44,977 nt of DNA from an uncultured Alphaproteobacteria bacterium (GCA_913053235.1 CAJXFT010000008.1:1-44977), one strand, 5' to 3'; positions 16,844-27,165 are shown, counted from the first letter of the stretch. The notes: generated by a model from the sequence alone, not told the origin. Translations and numbers: made by a program.

Positions 16844-18301
16844 ATGGGCTCGGTTAAGGATTTTCGCCCCATATTCTTTGTTATTGGGGTTCTTCTGACG
16901 ACGGTCGCGCTGGCCATGCTGTTGCCGGCATTGGCCGACGGTATTGCCGGCAATCCGGATTGGCGCGTCTTTCTCGCCGCCGCCGTGTTCACGCTTTTCA
17001 TCGGCGTCGCCATGGCGCTGGTGAACCGCACCGGCGAGGCCAACCTGACCGTCAAGCAGGCCTTCATCCTCACCACGTTCAGCTGGATTATCATCTCCGC
17101 CTTCGCGGCGCTGCCCTTCGTATTTTCCGATCTCGGCCTGAGCTACGCGGACGCCTATTTCGAGGCGATGTCGGGGCTGACCACCACCGGCTCCACCGTG
17201 ATCAGCGGGCTCGATGACGCACCGCCTGGAATCATCCTGTGGCGGGCACTTCTGCAATGGCTCGGCGGCATCGGCATCATCGTTACCGCGATCGCCATTC
17301 TGCCCATGCTGCGCATCGGCGGCATGCAATTGTTCCGCGCCGAATCCTCGGACCAGTCGGAGCGCGTGTTGCCGCGCACGGCGCAGCTCGCGGGCGCCAT
17401 TTTCCTGGTTTATCTGGCGCTGAGTCTGATCAATGCCTTGGCCTATTGGCTCGCCGGCATGACCGGTTTCGAGGCCATCTGCCACGGCATGACGACCATC
17501 GCCACGGGCGGCTATTCGACCTCGGACCGCTCGCTCGGATTGTTCGACAGCCCGGCGATCGAAGCCATCGCCACCGTCTTCATGGTGCTCGGTTCGCTGC
17601 CCTTCGTGCTCTATCTGCAGGCGGTGCGCGGCGATGTCAGGCGGCTGTGGCGCGATACCCAGGTGCGCTGGTTCATGGGCATCGTGGTGGTCTCGCTGTT
17701 GGCGTTTTCAGGTTGGCTATGGCTGGCCGACGGCATGGCGGTCGACAATGCCGTGCGCTACGCCACCTTCAATGCGATTTCGATATTGACCGGAACCGGC
17801 TATTCCTCGGCCGATTTCGGCGCCTGGGGCAGTTTCGCGCTGCCCGCGTTTACCGTGCTGATGTTCATCGGCGGCTGTACGGGTGGGACCACCGGCGGCA
17901 TCAAGGTGTTCCGCTTTCAGGTGCTTTACGCCACGGCGCGGGTGCAGATCAATCAATTGATCCAGCCGCACGGCGTCTTTCCCATGAAGTACAACCGTCG
18001 GCCCATACCGGAGACGGTGCCGGGCGCGGTGATGGGTTTCTTTTTTCTCTTCGTCGTCAGCTTCGCCGTGCTGGCGATGGCGCTTTCGCTGATGGGGCTC
18101 GACTATATTACCAGCATTTCCGGCGCCGCCACGGCGCTGGCCAATGTCGGGCCGGGCCTCGGCCCCATCATCGGCCCGAGCGGCACCTTTCAATCCTTGC
18201 CCGAAGCCGCCAAATGGCTGCTTTCCTTCGCCATGCTGTTGGGCCGCCTGGAACTGTTTACCGTTTTGATCCTGGTGGTGCCAACTTTCTGGCGCGACTA
18301 G
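16844..18301 (+). CDS. trkH: TrkH family potassium uptake protein
   Basis: This inner-membrane potassium channel subunit has 485 residues. It shows the four pore repeats of the TrkH/KtrB fold with filter-like segments: MSGLTTTGSTV, MTTIATGGYST, SILTGTGYSSADFG and ANVGPGLGPIIGP. Ten or so hydrophobic segments are evident, and GGCTGGTTGGIKVFR is a family hallmark. It normally works with the NAD-binding ring protein TrkA, whose gene is not in this window. The ATG at 16844 follows CGGAAGA at short spacing. The gene converges on the RND permease gene, with six bases between stops. Confidence 0.94.
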   Translation: MGSVKDFRPIFFVIGVLLTTVALAMLLPALADGIAGNPDWRVFLAAAVFTLFIGVAMALVNRTGEANLTVKQAFILTTFSWIIISAFAALPFVFSDLGLSYADAYFEAMSGLTTTGSTVISGLDDAPPGIILWRALLQWLGGIGIIVTAIAILPMLRIGGMQLFRAESSDQSERVLPRTAQLAGAIFLVYLALSLINALAYWLAGMTGFEAICHGMTTIATGGYSTSDRSLGLFDSPAIEAIATVFMVLGSLPFVLYLQAVRGDVRRLWRDTQVRWFMGIVVVSLLAFSGWLWLADGMAVDNAVRYATFNAISILTGTGYSSADFGAWGSFALPAFTVLMFIGGCTGGTTGGIKVFRFQVLYATARVQINQLIQPHGVFPMKYNRRPIPETVPGAVMGFFFLFVVSFAVLAMALSLMGLDYITSISGAATALANVGPGLGPIIGPSGTFQSLPEAAKWLLSFAMLLGRLELFTVLILVVPTFWRD

Positions 18302-18307
18302 AATTCT

Positions 18308-21300
18308 CTAGGAGCTGGGTTTTTCGCGCCGCGCCGTGCCGTACCACCAGTAGCGAAAAACCAGCGCCACAATATCGGCCTGCACGGCGAGCAATACCGG
18401 CACCAGAACAAGGACGATCATCGTCGAACCCATCAGGCCGAAAACGATCGTCACCGCCATCGGCTTGAGGAACTGGGCCTGCAGGCTGGTTTCGAACAAC
18501 AGCGGCAAGAGTCCGAACATGGTGGTTACCGAGGTCAGGATGACGGCGCGCAAGCGATCGCGCGCGCCGCCGATGATGGCGTCGATCAGTGGCTCGCCGG
18601 CGCTCGCCCGGGTTTGGATGGCGCGCACCAGAATGATCGAATCATTGACCACGATTCCGGCGAGGCCGAGCAGCGCCACAAGGCTGAGAACGGAAATGTC
18701 GTAGCCGAGGACGAGATGGCCCAATATCGCGCCGATGATACCGAAGGGGATCACCGCCATGACGAAAATCGGGCGGATATAGCTTGAGAATATCGCCGCC
18801 AGGATCATGTAAATCGCGATCAGCGCGATCACGGCGCCGAGCTTCATGTCGGCCAGGGTGCGTTCCTGCTCCTCGGCCTTGCCGCGGAACTCGGCGCTGG
18901 CGCCATATTTGCGCGCCAGCGCGTGCAATCCCTCCTGCTCCATGGCCTGGATGATCCTGTCGCTGGTGTTGATGCGCTCGTCGACCTCGGCCGTGATGCT
19001 GGCGGTTCTCACGCCGTTCTCGCGGCGAATGCGGGCAAATCCGGTTTTCTCACGGAATGTGACGACCTCGGTGAGCGCCACTTCCTGGCCGCCCGGGCTC
19101 AACAGATAGAGGCCGCGCAAATCCGCTTCGCTCAATGAATCGCGGGCGTAGAGCACGCGCACCGTGATCTCCTCGTCGCCGCGGGCAAAGCGCTTGGCGA
19201 TGGCCCCTTCGAAAGCGTTGCGCACCTGGCGCCCGACGCTTTCGGTGGTGAAGCCGAGCGCCCGGCCGCGCGGCGTCACTTCGATAATCGCCTCCTGCTT
19301 GCCGTAGGGCAGATCGTCATCGACGTCACTGATACCGGGAAAGCGTTCGAGCAGGGCGCGCGTTTCGAGCGCCGCCGCCTTGAGGTCATCGAGCGATTGG
19401 CCGCTGATACGGAGGTCGATTTCGCGCCCCGGCGGCCCCGATTGCTCCTCGATCACGGTAAAGCTCTCGACACCCGCCATCAGGCGCGTTTCCTCACGCC
19501 AGGCATTGAGCAGATCCAGGGTGCGCACGTCGCGGCTGTCGGAGGGTATGAGCTCGACGCGCACGCCGGCAATATGGTCGCCGCTGCCGAGGAAGAAGCT
19601 GTCCGAGCGCCCCACCGGCCGGCCCAACTGTGCAACACTGACGGTGATCAGGCCGCCCTCGCCGGCGCTGAGTTTTTCCTCGCTGGCAAAAAGAGCGCGT
19701 TCGAGTTCCTCCAGCATGGCGCGGCTGGTTTCGCGCTTGGTGCCCTCGACAAACGACACATTGGCATAAACCGTATCGGACTCGGGCGAGGGGAAGAAGA
19801 CAAAGCCGATGCGCCCGCCGGCCATCAGGCCGAGCAAGAGGATCAACAAGGCGAGGCCGACGCTAAGCGTAACGTAGCGCCACGCCACGCAAGCGCGGAC
19901 GAAGCGCTCGAAAGCGCCGTCCCTGAAGGCCTCGAAGCGCGGGTTGAACCAGCGCGCGAAACGGTTCTCGCTGCGCGGATCATGTCTGAGCGCGACGCGC
20001 AGGTGACCCGGCAAAATGTAAAAACATTCGATCAGGCTGGCGATCAGAATGGCGATGATGACCATCGGAATCGCGGTGATGATCTGGCCGATGATATCGG
20101 ACACCATGAACAGCGGCAGAAATGCCGCCAACGTGGTCAGCGTCGCGGCGATCACCGGCGCCAGCATTTGCTTGGCTCCGGTTTCGGCGGCCTGGGTCGG
20201 TGAATCGCCGGCGGCGCGGCGCGTCACCGAATGCTCGCCGACGACGATCGCATCGTCGACGATGATGCCGATGGCCATGATCATGGCGAACAGGGAGACC
20301 ATGTTGATCGACTGGCCCATCAGCGCCATCGCCGCCAGGGTCGCCAGCATGGAGACCGGAATGCCGACAGCCACCCAGAAGGCGACGCGCCCGCTCAGGA
20401 ATACGAACAACACCGCGACCACCAGAACCAACCCGCTGGCGCCGTTCTTAAGCAACAGATTGATGCGGTCGTTAATCGCTTCGGCGACATCGTTATATTG
20501 CTCGAGCTTCAGGTTGGGCGGCAGCGACGGGCGGATTTCGCGCACATATTCCTCGAGCAGGGCGGTTTGCTCGAGGGCGTCCGAGGAGGGCGCGCGCTGG
20601 ACCCGGAGTTCAATGGCGACCTCGCCGCCGCGGAAGACGCTCGGATCGTCCTTGTTGAAGCGGTCCGATATATGGGCGATATCGCGCAGGTAGATCTTTT
20701 CGCCATTGTCCAGCGCCCGCACCTCGATATGGCCCACGGCCTCGGCGGTTTTCGCCAGGCCGAGGCTGCGTATCTGCTTGTCCGTACCGCCCGGCGCGAT
20801 GCCGGAAGGCAGATCGAGCGAGCTTTGGCGGATGCTGGCGGCGATATCTCCCGCTTCGAGATCGAGCCGGAGCATGGTGCGCGGATGCAATTCCGCCCAG
20901 ATCTCCTCGCGCCGCGCGCCGGCCAATTCGACGCGATCAACGCCCTTCGCCAACAGGCCCTCGCGGATGTCCTTGGCGAGCGATTTGAGAGAGGTCTCGG
21001 GGTAGGGGCCGGAGAGCACGAGGCGGCCGATGGGTTCATAGCTGAAAACCCTCTGGATGACCGGTTTTTCACTGTCTTCCGGCAGCGTGGTGATTTGCGC
21101 CACCTCCGATTCGACGTCGCCGAGCGCCGCCTGGAGATCGCTGTTTTGCTGAAACTGGATGGCGACCAGGCCGACGCCTTCGGAAGATTGCGAGGAGACG
21201 CGATAGACATTATCGAGAAAGCGCACCTTGGGCTCGATCACGCCGACGATATTGGCGTCGATATCCTCGGCGCTGGCGCCCGGCCATTCGACGGTCACGG

Positions 21301-21451
21301 TGATCCAGTCGACGGTGAATGTGGGAAAAAACTGGGTGTTCAGCCGGTCCAGCGAAAACAGGCCGATGACGATGAGAAACACCATCAGGAGGTTGGCGGC
21401 GGTGCGGTGGCGCAGGAAGGCGCCGATCAAATCACGCCGCGGCGCTTTCAT
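18308..21451 (-). CDS. RND efflux permease (AcrB/MexF-like)
   Basis: This 1047-residue proton-driven inner-membrane pump subunit exports drugs or other amphiphiles. It has twelve predicted membrane segments in two halves, each followed by a large periplasmic loop. The proton-relay aspartates lie in IGIIVDDAIVVGEHS, and the matching second-half segment is AGIVVNDSIILV. WPGASAEDIDANIVGVIEP near the N-terminus is typical of the family. Its ATG overlaps the stop of the adaptor gene as ATGA (21448-21451), so the two are translationally coupled. No outer-membrane factor or regulator gene lies beside it. Substrate specificity cannot be read. Confidence 0.94.
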   Translation of the reverse strand: MKAPRRDLIGAFLRHRTAANLLMVFLIVIGLFSLDRLNTQFFPTFTVDWITVTVEWPGASAEDIDANIVGVIEPKVRFLDNVYRVSSQSSEGVGLVAIQFQQNSDLQAALGDVESEVAQITTLPEDSEKPVIQRVFSYEPIGRLVLSGPYPETSLKSLAKDIREGLLAKGVDRVELAGARREEIWAELHPRTMLRLDLEAGDIAASIRQSSLDLPSGIAPGGTDKQIRSLGLAKTAEAVGHIEVRALDNGEKIYLRDIAHISDRFNKDDPSVFRGGEVAIELRVQRAPSSDALEQTALLEEYVREIRPSLPPNLKLEQYNDVAEAINDRINLLLKNGASGLVLVVAVLFVFLSGRVAFWVAVGIPVSMLATLAAMALMGQSINMVSLFAMIMAIGIIVDDAIVVGEHSVTRRAAGDSPTQAAETGAKQMLAPVIAATLTTLAAFLPLFMVSDIIGQIITAIPMVIIAILIASLIECFYILPGHLRVALRHDPRSENRFARWFNPRFEAFRDGAFERFVRACVAWRYVTLSVGLALLILLLGLMAGGRIGFVFFPSPESDTVYANVSFVEGTKRETSRAMLEELERALFASEEKLSAGEGGLITVSVAQLGRPVGRSDSFFLGSGDHIAGVRVELIPSDSRDVRTLDLLNAWREETRLMAGVESFTVIEEQSGPPGREIDLRISGQSLDDLKAAALETRALLERFPGISDVDDDLPYGKQEAIIEVTPRGRALGFTTESVGRQVRNAFEGAIAKRFARGDEEITVRVLYARDSLSEADLRGLYLLSPGGQEVALTEVVTFREKTGFARIRRENGVRTASITAEVDERINTSDRIIQAMEQEGLHALARKYGASAEFRGKAEEQERTLADMKLGAVIALIAIYMILAAIFSSYIRPIFVMAVIPFGIIGAILGHLVLGYDISVLSLVALLGLAGIVVNDSIILVRAIQTRASAGEPLIDAIIGGARDRLRAVILTSVTTMFGLLPLLFETSLQAQFLKPMAVTIVFGLMGSTMIVLVLVPVLLAVQADIVALVFRYWWYGTARREKPSS

Positions 21452-22698
21452 CTGGCGCTGACTTTCACTCCCGGACCGATACCGGGGAAGCGCGTCGTGG
21501 CGACGGTATCGCCATGCGCCAGCTCACCATGCACCAGAACATCGTTGCCGATGCGCGCCACCAGCTCGACCAGGCGGCGCCGCAAGCGGCCGTCGACCAC
21601 GACATAGACTCTCTCGTCATCATGCAGCGCGCTTTCCGGCAGGCGGGCGACCTGGCGATAGAGGCGGTCGCGCAGATATACCTCGACGAAAGCGCCGGGG
21701 CGGAGTGACGTACGCGCTTCCGTAATTTCGATTCGCGCATAGGCCTGGACGCCGCCGCTCGCCGCATCGATCTCGGCACCGACGCGGGCGATCTCGGCGC
21801 TATATTCAAAATTCTCAGCACCCACACGCCATACCACCCGCGCCGCTCGATTCATCAGGCCTTCCGGCGCGCTGACGAGGCGGCCAAATTCTTCGTCGCT
21901 GAGATGGAACCGGGCTTCGAGATGGCTTAGATCGATCAGGCGCGCGACCTGACCGTTGACCGGCAGGCTCTTGCCGATGGCGGCGCCGGTTTCGGTCAAA
22001 TAGCCATCGAAGGGCGCCAGCAGGCGCGTGTTGCGCAACTCGCGCCGCGCCCTTTTGAGGCCGACCTCGGCCTGGGCGATGACCGCGCGCTGGGCCTCGG
22101 CGCTGGCGCGCAGCATTTGCAGATTGCGCTCGCCCAGTGCGACGGTGCGCGCGCGTCCGTTGCGCGCGAGACGGGCATCGTCGAGCGATTTTTCGGATAT
22201 GACGCTGTCCTTGGCCAGGGCGTCGCGCCGGCGCAACTCGCGCTCGGCAATTTCGAGCTGCTCCTGGTCGTAGCTGAGGTTGCCCGCCTCGGCTTCGATT
22301 TGCGCCTGAATTTCCAACAGCCGGGCGCCGGCTTCCTTGACCTGGGCGGCGCCGGAATCGACGGCGGCTTCGAATTCAAAGGGGTCGATCTGGACCAGAA
22401 GCTGGCCCTCTCGAACCCTGCCGCCATCGACGAAATTCTCGCCCACCGCGACGATCTGGCCGGCCACGAGGGCGCGCATTTCGACGTCGCGCTGGGCGAC
22501 GATTTTACCATATGCGAGAAATTCCGGCTGGCGGTCGGCAACCTCCGCCCGGACCGTCGAGATCAGCCATACGCGCTCGGCCGGCGCTTGCGGTTCGAGC
22601 TGTGGCTTCGTCGCCTGGAGATATCCGGCGACGGCCAGGGCTCCGACGAGCACAAGGAACGGAAGAGCAATTTTCAGAACTTGCCGGCGGCGGGCCAA
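21448..22698 (-). CDS. RND efflux periplasmic adaptor (membrane fusion protein)
   Basis: The 416-residue adaptor links the RND pump to an outer-membrane channel. It has an N-terminal membrane anchor (IALPFLVLVGALAVAGYL), a lipoyl-like half-motif GKIVAQRDVEMRALVAGQIV, a long coiled-coil hairpin (about residues 110-215, rich in Glu, Arg and Ala), the second lipoyl half NTRLLAPFDGYLTE, and beta-barrel and membrane-proximal domains. The frame opens just after a stop, and the only start before the anchor is TTG at 22698. It is first in a two-gene operon and overlaps the permease by four bases. It is divergent from argE. Confidence 0.92.
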   Translation of the reverse strand: MARRRQVLKIALPFLVLVGALAVAGYLQATKPQLEPQAPAERVWLISTVRAEVADRQPEFLAYGKIVAQRDVEMRALVAGQIVAVGENFVDGGRVREGQLLVQIDPFEFEAAVDSGAAQVKEAGARLLEIQAQIEAEAGNLSYDQEQLEIAERELRRRDALAKDSVISEKSLDDARLARNGRARTVALGERNLQMLRASAEAQRAVIAQAEVGLKRARRELRNTRLLAPFDGYLTETGAAIGKSLPVNGQVARLIDLSHLEARFHLSDEEFGRLVSAPEGLMNRAARVVWRVGAENFEYSAEIARVGAEIDAASGGVQAYARIEITEARTSLRPGAFVEVYLRDRLYRQVARLPESALHDDERVYVVVDGRLRRRLVELVARIGNDVLVHGELAHGDTVATTRFPGIGPGVKVSAR

Positions 22699-22871
22699 AA
22701 CACAGGCTTTTCAGTTGTTTCGAGGCGGTTCCTGTCAACGCTATATGGGCAGTCAGAGATGTCAATGCAACGTTGTGCCGCGGCGAAGCAGGTTGCGCCA
22801 AGGGCGTTCTTGAAAACTATCGAAGGGGAAGCGAAAATCGCGCCCCACCGCGGGACATCGGAATTCAGCGC

Positions 22872-24041
22872 ATGCCTGACAAGCGATACAGTTCAATCGA
22901 GATGATCAAGAGGCTGGTGTCCTTCGACACCACCAGCACGGCATCCAATTTGGCGCTGATAAACTTCGTCGCCGACTATCTTGCGGCGCTCGGCATCGAC
23001 AGCCACCTGATCCACGACGAGAGCGGCGAAAAGGCCAATCTTTACGCCACCATCGGCCCGCGCGACGTGCCCGGGATCGTCTTGTCGGGACATACGGATG
23101 TGGTTCCGGTGGACGGACAGGCCTGGGACACCGACCCCTTCGAGGTGGTGGAGAAGGAAAACCGCCTCTATGGCCGCGGCACCTCCGATATGAAGAGTTT
23201 TATCGCCATCGCCCTGGCCATGGCGCCCGACTTCGCCACCAGGGATCTGAAGACGCCGGTCCACTTCGCATTGTCGTTCGATGAAGAGGTAGGCTGTTTG
23301 GGGGCGCCGCTGATGATCCGCAAGATGGATCAATTAGGCGCCAAGCCGCGCGCCGTGATCGTCGGCGAACCGACGCAGATGTCGGTCGTCAACGCGCATA
23401 AGGGCGTGTACAGCTTTATTACCACCGTGAAGGGCCTGGAGCGCCATTCAAGCGAAACCCACCGCGGCGTCAACGCCATCGCCTATGGCGCCGAGCTGGT
23501 AAATTTTCTGACCACCGTCGGCGAGGAAATGCGCGACCAACAGAGCGACCCGGAAAGCGGCTTCGATCCGCCCTTCACGACCGTGCATGTGGGAACGATG
23601 CAAGGCGGAACGGCACAGAATATAGTGCCGCTGAATTGCATCTTCAGCTGGGAATACCGTCTGATGCCGGGCGAGGATGCGAGCGATATCAGAAACCGGT
23701 TTCAGGCTCATGTCGAGCGGGTCGTGCTGCCGAAGATGCATGCGGTCGATGAGACGACCGCCATCGAGACGGAGGTGCGCGCGGTCGTGCCCGGCCTGGT
23801 GCCGGAGGACGGCTCGGCGGCGGAAGCGCTGGTGCTGGCGTTGGCGCGCAAGAACAGCACCGAGGTAGTGGCGTACGGCACCGAGGCCGGCCAATTCCAG
23901 GAAGCCGGCAATCAGGCCGTGATATGCGGGCCCGGTAGCATCGCCCAGGCGCACAAGCCAAACGAATATATCGACCTCGGCGAGGTGCGCGCCTGCGAGA
24001 TCTTTATGCGTCGTTTGCTGGACGAGGTGTGTGCCGCCTGA
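22872..24041 (+). CDS. argE: Acetylornithine deacetylase (M20 family)
   Basis: ArgE removes the acetyl group from N-acetylornithine in linear arginine synthesis. The 389-residue metallopeptidase-fold enzyme shows LSGHTDVVPVDGQAW (His74, Asp76), YGRGTSDMKSF (Asp106), SFDEEVGCLGA (Glu138, Glu139), IVGEPTQM (Glu166) and AQAHKPNEYI for the final zinc histidine. These fit ArgE better than DapE, although other M20 deacylases are similar. The ATG at 22872 fits the family start. The longer frame from 22512 is overlap with the divergent adaptor gene. It converges on the histidine kinase gene. Confidence 0.9.
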   Translation: MPDKRYSSIEMIKRLVSFDTTSTASNLALINFVADYLAALGIDSHLIHDESGEKANLYATIGPRDVPGIVLSGHTDVVPVDGQAWDTDPFEVVEKENRLYGRGTSDMKSFIAIALAMAPDFATRDLKTPVHFALSFDEEVGCLGAPLMIRKMDQLGAKPRAVIVGEPTQMSVVNAHKGVYSFITTVKGLERHSSETHRGVNAIAYGAELVNFLTTVGEEMRDQQSDPESGFDPPFTTVHVGTMQGGTAQNIVPLNCIFSWEYRLMPGEDASDIRNRFQAHVERVVLPKMHAVDETTAIETEVRAVVPGLVPEDGSAAEALVLALARKNSTEVVAYGTEAGQFQEAGNQAVICGPGSIAQAHKPNEYIDLGEVRACEIFMRRLLDEVCAA

Positions 24042-24054
24042 ACGGCGGCGATAT

Positions 24055-25995
24055 TCAGGCTTCGATGATGCGCTCCGCCGGCAGGGTGATGATGGCGCGG
24101 GTGCCGACGCCGGGTTCGCTCTCCAGTTTCAAATCACCGCCATGCAACTGGGCCAATGAAAGCGACAGCGGCAGGCCGAGTCCGGTTCCCTCGAACTTTC
24201 GGCTGAGCGCGCTATCGACCTGTCCGAACAAGGAAAAAGCTTCGTCGATATCGTCCTCGGCGATGCCGATCCCGGTGTCGCGCACGCAGATCACGATACC
24301 CTCTTGCGGGTCGATTTCCGCTTCGACCGTGACCGATCCCACTTCGGTGAACTTCACGCCGTTCGACATCAGGTTGAGAATGATCTGCTTCAATCTGATC
24401 GGATCGGCGCTGATCTTCGGAAAATCCTCCGGAACCTTGGCTTCCAGCGCGATACCGGTCTCATTGGCGCGCGGCGCCAGCAGGCGCAGGCAGGCTTCGA
24501 TCAGGGCGGCCAGCCCGATCGGCTGGGAGTTCAATTTGATCTTGCCGGCCTCGGCCTTGGAATAATCGAGAATATCGTTGATGAGGCCGAGCAGATGGAT
24601 GCCGCTGTCATGAATATCGACGGCGTAGCTGTTATATTGCTCATTGCCGAGCGGCCCGAGAACCTCATCCCTGATAATTTCCGAGAATCCGATAATGGCG
24701 TTGAGCGGGGTACGCAGCTCGTGGCTAATATTGGCGAGAAATTCGGATTTCGTACGGCTCGCATATTCGGCCTGTTCACGGCCATGGCGGGCGATGGACT
24801 CGGCCTCGAGCAGTTCCGATTCACGCTCTTTCATGCGCGTAATATCGATCCAGGTTTCGATAACGCCGCCATCCTCGGTCATTTCACTGATCAACTGCAT
24901 CCAGCGGCCGTCCGCCAGTTGGAATTCGGTTTCCTGCGCCGCCAATTTGTCATGCACCAGCCGCTCGGCGATGAAGCCGTCAAGCTGGCCATGCGCGTCA
25001 TCGAAAATGCCCTGCTCGGCGGCGTCCCTGATGAGCGCGCAGTAATTGGTTCCGGGCGGAATCATGTCGCCGTTCGGAGATATGATTTCCTCAAAATGGC
25101 TGTTGCAGAGAAGAATTTTGTCCTGTGAATCGCGCAGGACGAAACCCTGGGGCATGCTCTCGACGGCGTTGACCAAATGGAGCTGGGCCTGGGTGGCGCG
25201 GTCTTCCGCCTCGATGCGGGGGGTGATGTCCCTGGCGGTGCCGCGATAGCCCATGAATCTTCCCGAACGGTCGTCGAATATGGGAATGCCGCTCAATTCG
25301 AACAGGCGCGACTTGCCATCGACAACTTTCATGCGATAGGCGATATCGCCGAAGGGAATCCTCGAATCCGGCTTGGGGTGGTCGCCCCGGTTGGCTTCCT
25401 CGAAGCCGTCGAATTGTCCGGACTCGAACAGGTTCTTGCCCAACAGGGCCTGCGCCGGAGCGCCCAGAACATCGGCCACGCGCGACGACACAAAGGTGAA
25501 GGCGAACAGTTCATTGACCTCCCACACCCAATCGGAGGTAAGCCGGGCAATATCGTCGAAACGCGCCCGCGCCTGACGTCCGATACGAAGCGCGTCGACT
25601 TCGCGGCTCTCGTCGAAAATGTTGCCGGCGATTTCCTGGCCATGGCCATTTTCACCGGGCAGAAGCCAGTAGCGGCTTCGCGTGGCGACGATGCCATGCG
25701 AATTCTTGTGCAATTGTCTGTGTTCGAGGGGCCCTTCTCCGTTCAAAACGCGTAACAGGAGTTTGTGCGGAATGATCGCCGCCTCGCCAACCTCGCCACC
25801 GAGATTCGAATCGATCGACTGGGCGAGCGCTTGATAAGCGGCATTGGCGAACAGCAGTTTCCCGGCCACGTCGATAATGATGGAGGCGGGCCCCTGGTCC
25901 GCCAGGGCGTCCGGCCAGCGGCGCGGCGCGTCATCGGGCCGGGGCGGAAGCGGCTGCCCTGCCAAATCGCTGCGCGGGGAAATCTGTTGTGCCAT
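24055..25995 (-). CDS. Soluble PAS-domain sensor histidine kinase
   Basis: The 646-residue protein has no membrane segment, so it senses from the cytoplasm. It has three PAS-like regions (about 35-130, 145-262 ending GYRGTARDITPR, 272-388 ending ETWIDITRMKE). A HisKA dimerisation domain follows with phosphoacceptor His425 in FLANISHELRTPLNAIIGF, then an ATPase domain with N box NLMSNGVKF (541-549), G1 DTGIG (573-577) and G2 EGTGLGL (602-608). It belongs to the family of alphaproteobacterial PAS kinases near PleC/DivJ. No response-regulator gene is adjacent. The DUF2336 gene ends 18 bases upstream on the same strand, so the two are probably one operon. Confidence 0.93.
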   Translation of the reverse strand: MAQQISPRSDLAGQPLPPRPDDAPRRWPDALADQGPASIIIDVAGKLLFANAAYQALAQSIDSNLGGEVGEAAIIPHKLLLRVLNGEGPLEHRQLHKNSHGIVATRSRYWLLPGENGHGQEIAGNIFDESREVDALRIGRQARARFDDIARLTSDWVWEVNELFAFTFVSSRVADVLGAPAQALLGKNLFESGQFDGFEEANRGDHPKPDSRIPFGDIAYRMKVVDGKSRLFELSGIPIFDDRSGRFMGYRGTARDITPRIEAEDRATQAQLHLVNAVESMPQGFVLRDSQDKILLCNSHFEEIISPNGDMIPPGTNYCALIRDAAEQGIFDDAHGQLDGFIAERLVHDKLAAQETEFQLADGRWMQLISEMTEDGGVIETWIDITRMKERESELLEAESIARHGREQAEYASRTKSEFLANISHELRTPLNAIIGFSEIIRDEVLGPLGNEQYNSYAVDIHDSGIHLLGLINDILDYSKAEAGKIKLNSQPIGLAALIEACLRLLAPRANETGIALEAKVPEDFPKISADPIRLKQIILNLMSNGVKFTEVGSVTVEAEIDPQEGIVICVRDTGIGIAEDDIDEAFSLFGQVDSALSRKFEGTGLGLPLSLSLAQLHGGDLKLESEPGVGTRAIITLPAERIIEA

Positions 25996-26013
25996 GTGAC
26001 GCGTTTCTTCCGC

Positions 26014-27165
26014 CTAGGTGCTTCCGGAGATCTGCTTGACGGCGAACAGATAGTCCGAACTGCGCCGCCAGCGCTTGAGAATGCGCTTGGCGTCCTCCTG
26101 TTTGGTTTTGCTGTAGAGCGTGTGCAGGCGCTCCATTTGTTGGCCGCCGATTTCCTCTTCGCGGTCCTTGGCGCGGCGCGACAATTCGAACAATTCGCTG
26201 AAGGTATCGGCGCCGACATCGACCGCCCGGCACAAAATGACAAGCGCCTCGCCGCCCGGCTCGAAGAGGATGCGCCGCATCAGTTTCAGCTTCAGCCCGG
26301 TGAGTTTGCAGAACGCCGATTCGAACAGCGAAATCTCGCCCTGGCGCAACGCCTTGATGAGGAAAGATGCGTCCAGTTCGCCCAAATCCGAGAGCCGCTC
26401 GACCAGGTTGTCGGCTTTCGAGACCGGCGGCAAATCATCCTGGTTTACGCCAAACTGCTCCTCCGCCACGGTTTCGATGACATCGTCCAAATCGCCGAGA
26501 TCGAGGCTGAACTTGTCGGAAATATGCTCGCGCAGCGCCGCCGATACCCACCATGACATGCGCTCCGCCAATTCCGGCGGCAGATCGGGGCGCTGCACCA
26601 GGGGATTTTGATAGGAATCGACGCGCTTGGATTCGCTGACCAGATAATCCATCACATGGCGCGAAATCTTGGCGCCGTGATTGTTGAGCAGGCTGGCGAT
26701 GACGTCTTCCTGGCCGGTCTCGACCAGGGCTTCGGAGACGTCCTCGCTGACATTCTTGCGCATCGAAATGGCGAGCTGATGCTCCATCGTGCGGTGCTTG
26801 ACGGTTTCGATCAGATCGGCGTCCTGCAGCACATTGCTCTCGAGCAGGATGGGATGGGCGACCTCGAACTCGTCATTGGCGAGCTCGACGATCAGGGCGT
26901 GCGGCGTATCGGAACGCTGCGCCAGTTTCTCGGCCAGGCTCTTGCGCAGCTTTTTCTCCACATCGTGCACGAGCTGGCGCAGGATTTCGCCCATCTGCGC
27001 TTTCTCGCGGTCGCTGACGCTGCCGCCACCGTCGAGAAACATGTCGCGCATGTTTTCGAACAGGGTTTGGCGGCCGGCGGAGGATTTATCGCGCGCCAGC
27101 ACGAACAGCTCCTCCAGGGAAATGTCTTCGATGTTGAAGATTTTCGCTGCATTACGAGATGGCAT
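26014..27165 (-). CDS. DUF2336 domain-containing protein
   Basis: The 383-residue, mostly helical, acidic protein matches DUF2336, a HEAT-like family found mainly in alphaproteobacteria and of unknown function. Visible marks are DTPHALIVELANDEFEVA, HPILLESNVLQDADLIETV, ISRHVMDYLVSES and a basic C-terminus RILKRWRRSSDYLFAV. No signal peptide or membrane span is present. The ATG at 27165 has GGAG six bases upstream; the ATG at 27180 has none. The PAS histidine kinase follows 18 bases later, which suggests a shared role in signalling, perhaps as an adaptor or modulator (inference). Confidence 0.88.
   Translation of the reverse strand: MPSRNAAKIFNIEDISLEELFVLARDKSSAGRQTLFENMRDMFLDGGGSVSDREKAQMGEILRQLVHDVEKKLRKSLAEKLAQRSDTPHALIVELANDEFEVAHPILLESNVLQDADLIETVKHRTMEHQLAISMRKNVSEDVSEALVETGQEDVIASLLNNHGAKISRHVMDYLVSESKRVDSYQNPLVQRPDLPPELAERMSWWVSAALREHISDKFSLDLGDLDDVIETVAEEQFGVNQDDLPPVSKADNLVERLSDLGELDASFLIKALRQGEISLFESAFCKLTGLKLKLMRRILFEPGGEALVILCRAVDVGADTFSELFELSRRAKDREEEIGGQQMERLHTLYSKTKQEDAKRILKRWRRSSDYLFAVKQISGST

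Noticed and set aside
20231-21607. A 458-codon plus-strand open frame opposite the RND permease
   Set aside because: Antisense shadow of a conserved membrane-protein gene; no domain seen.
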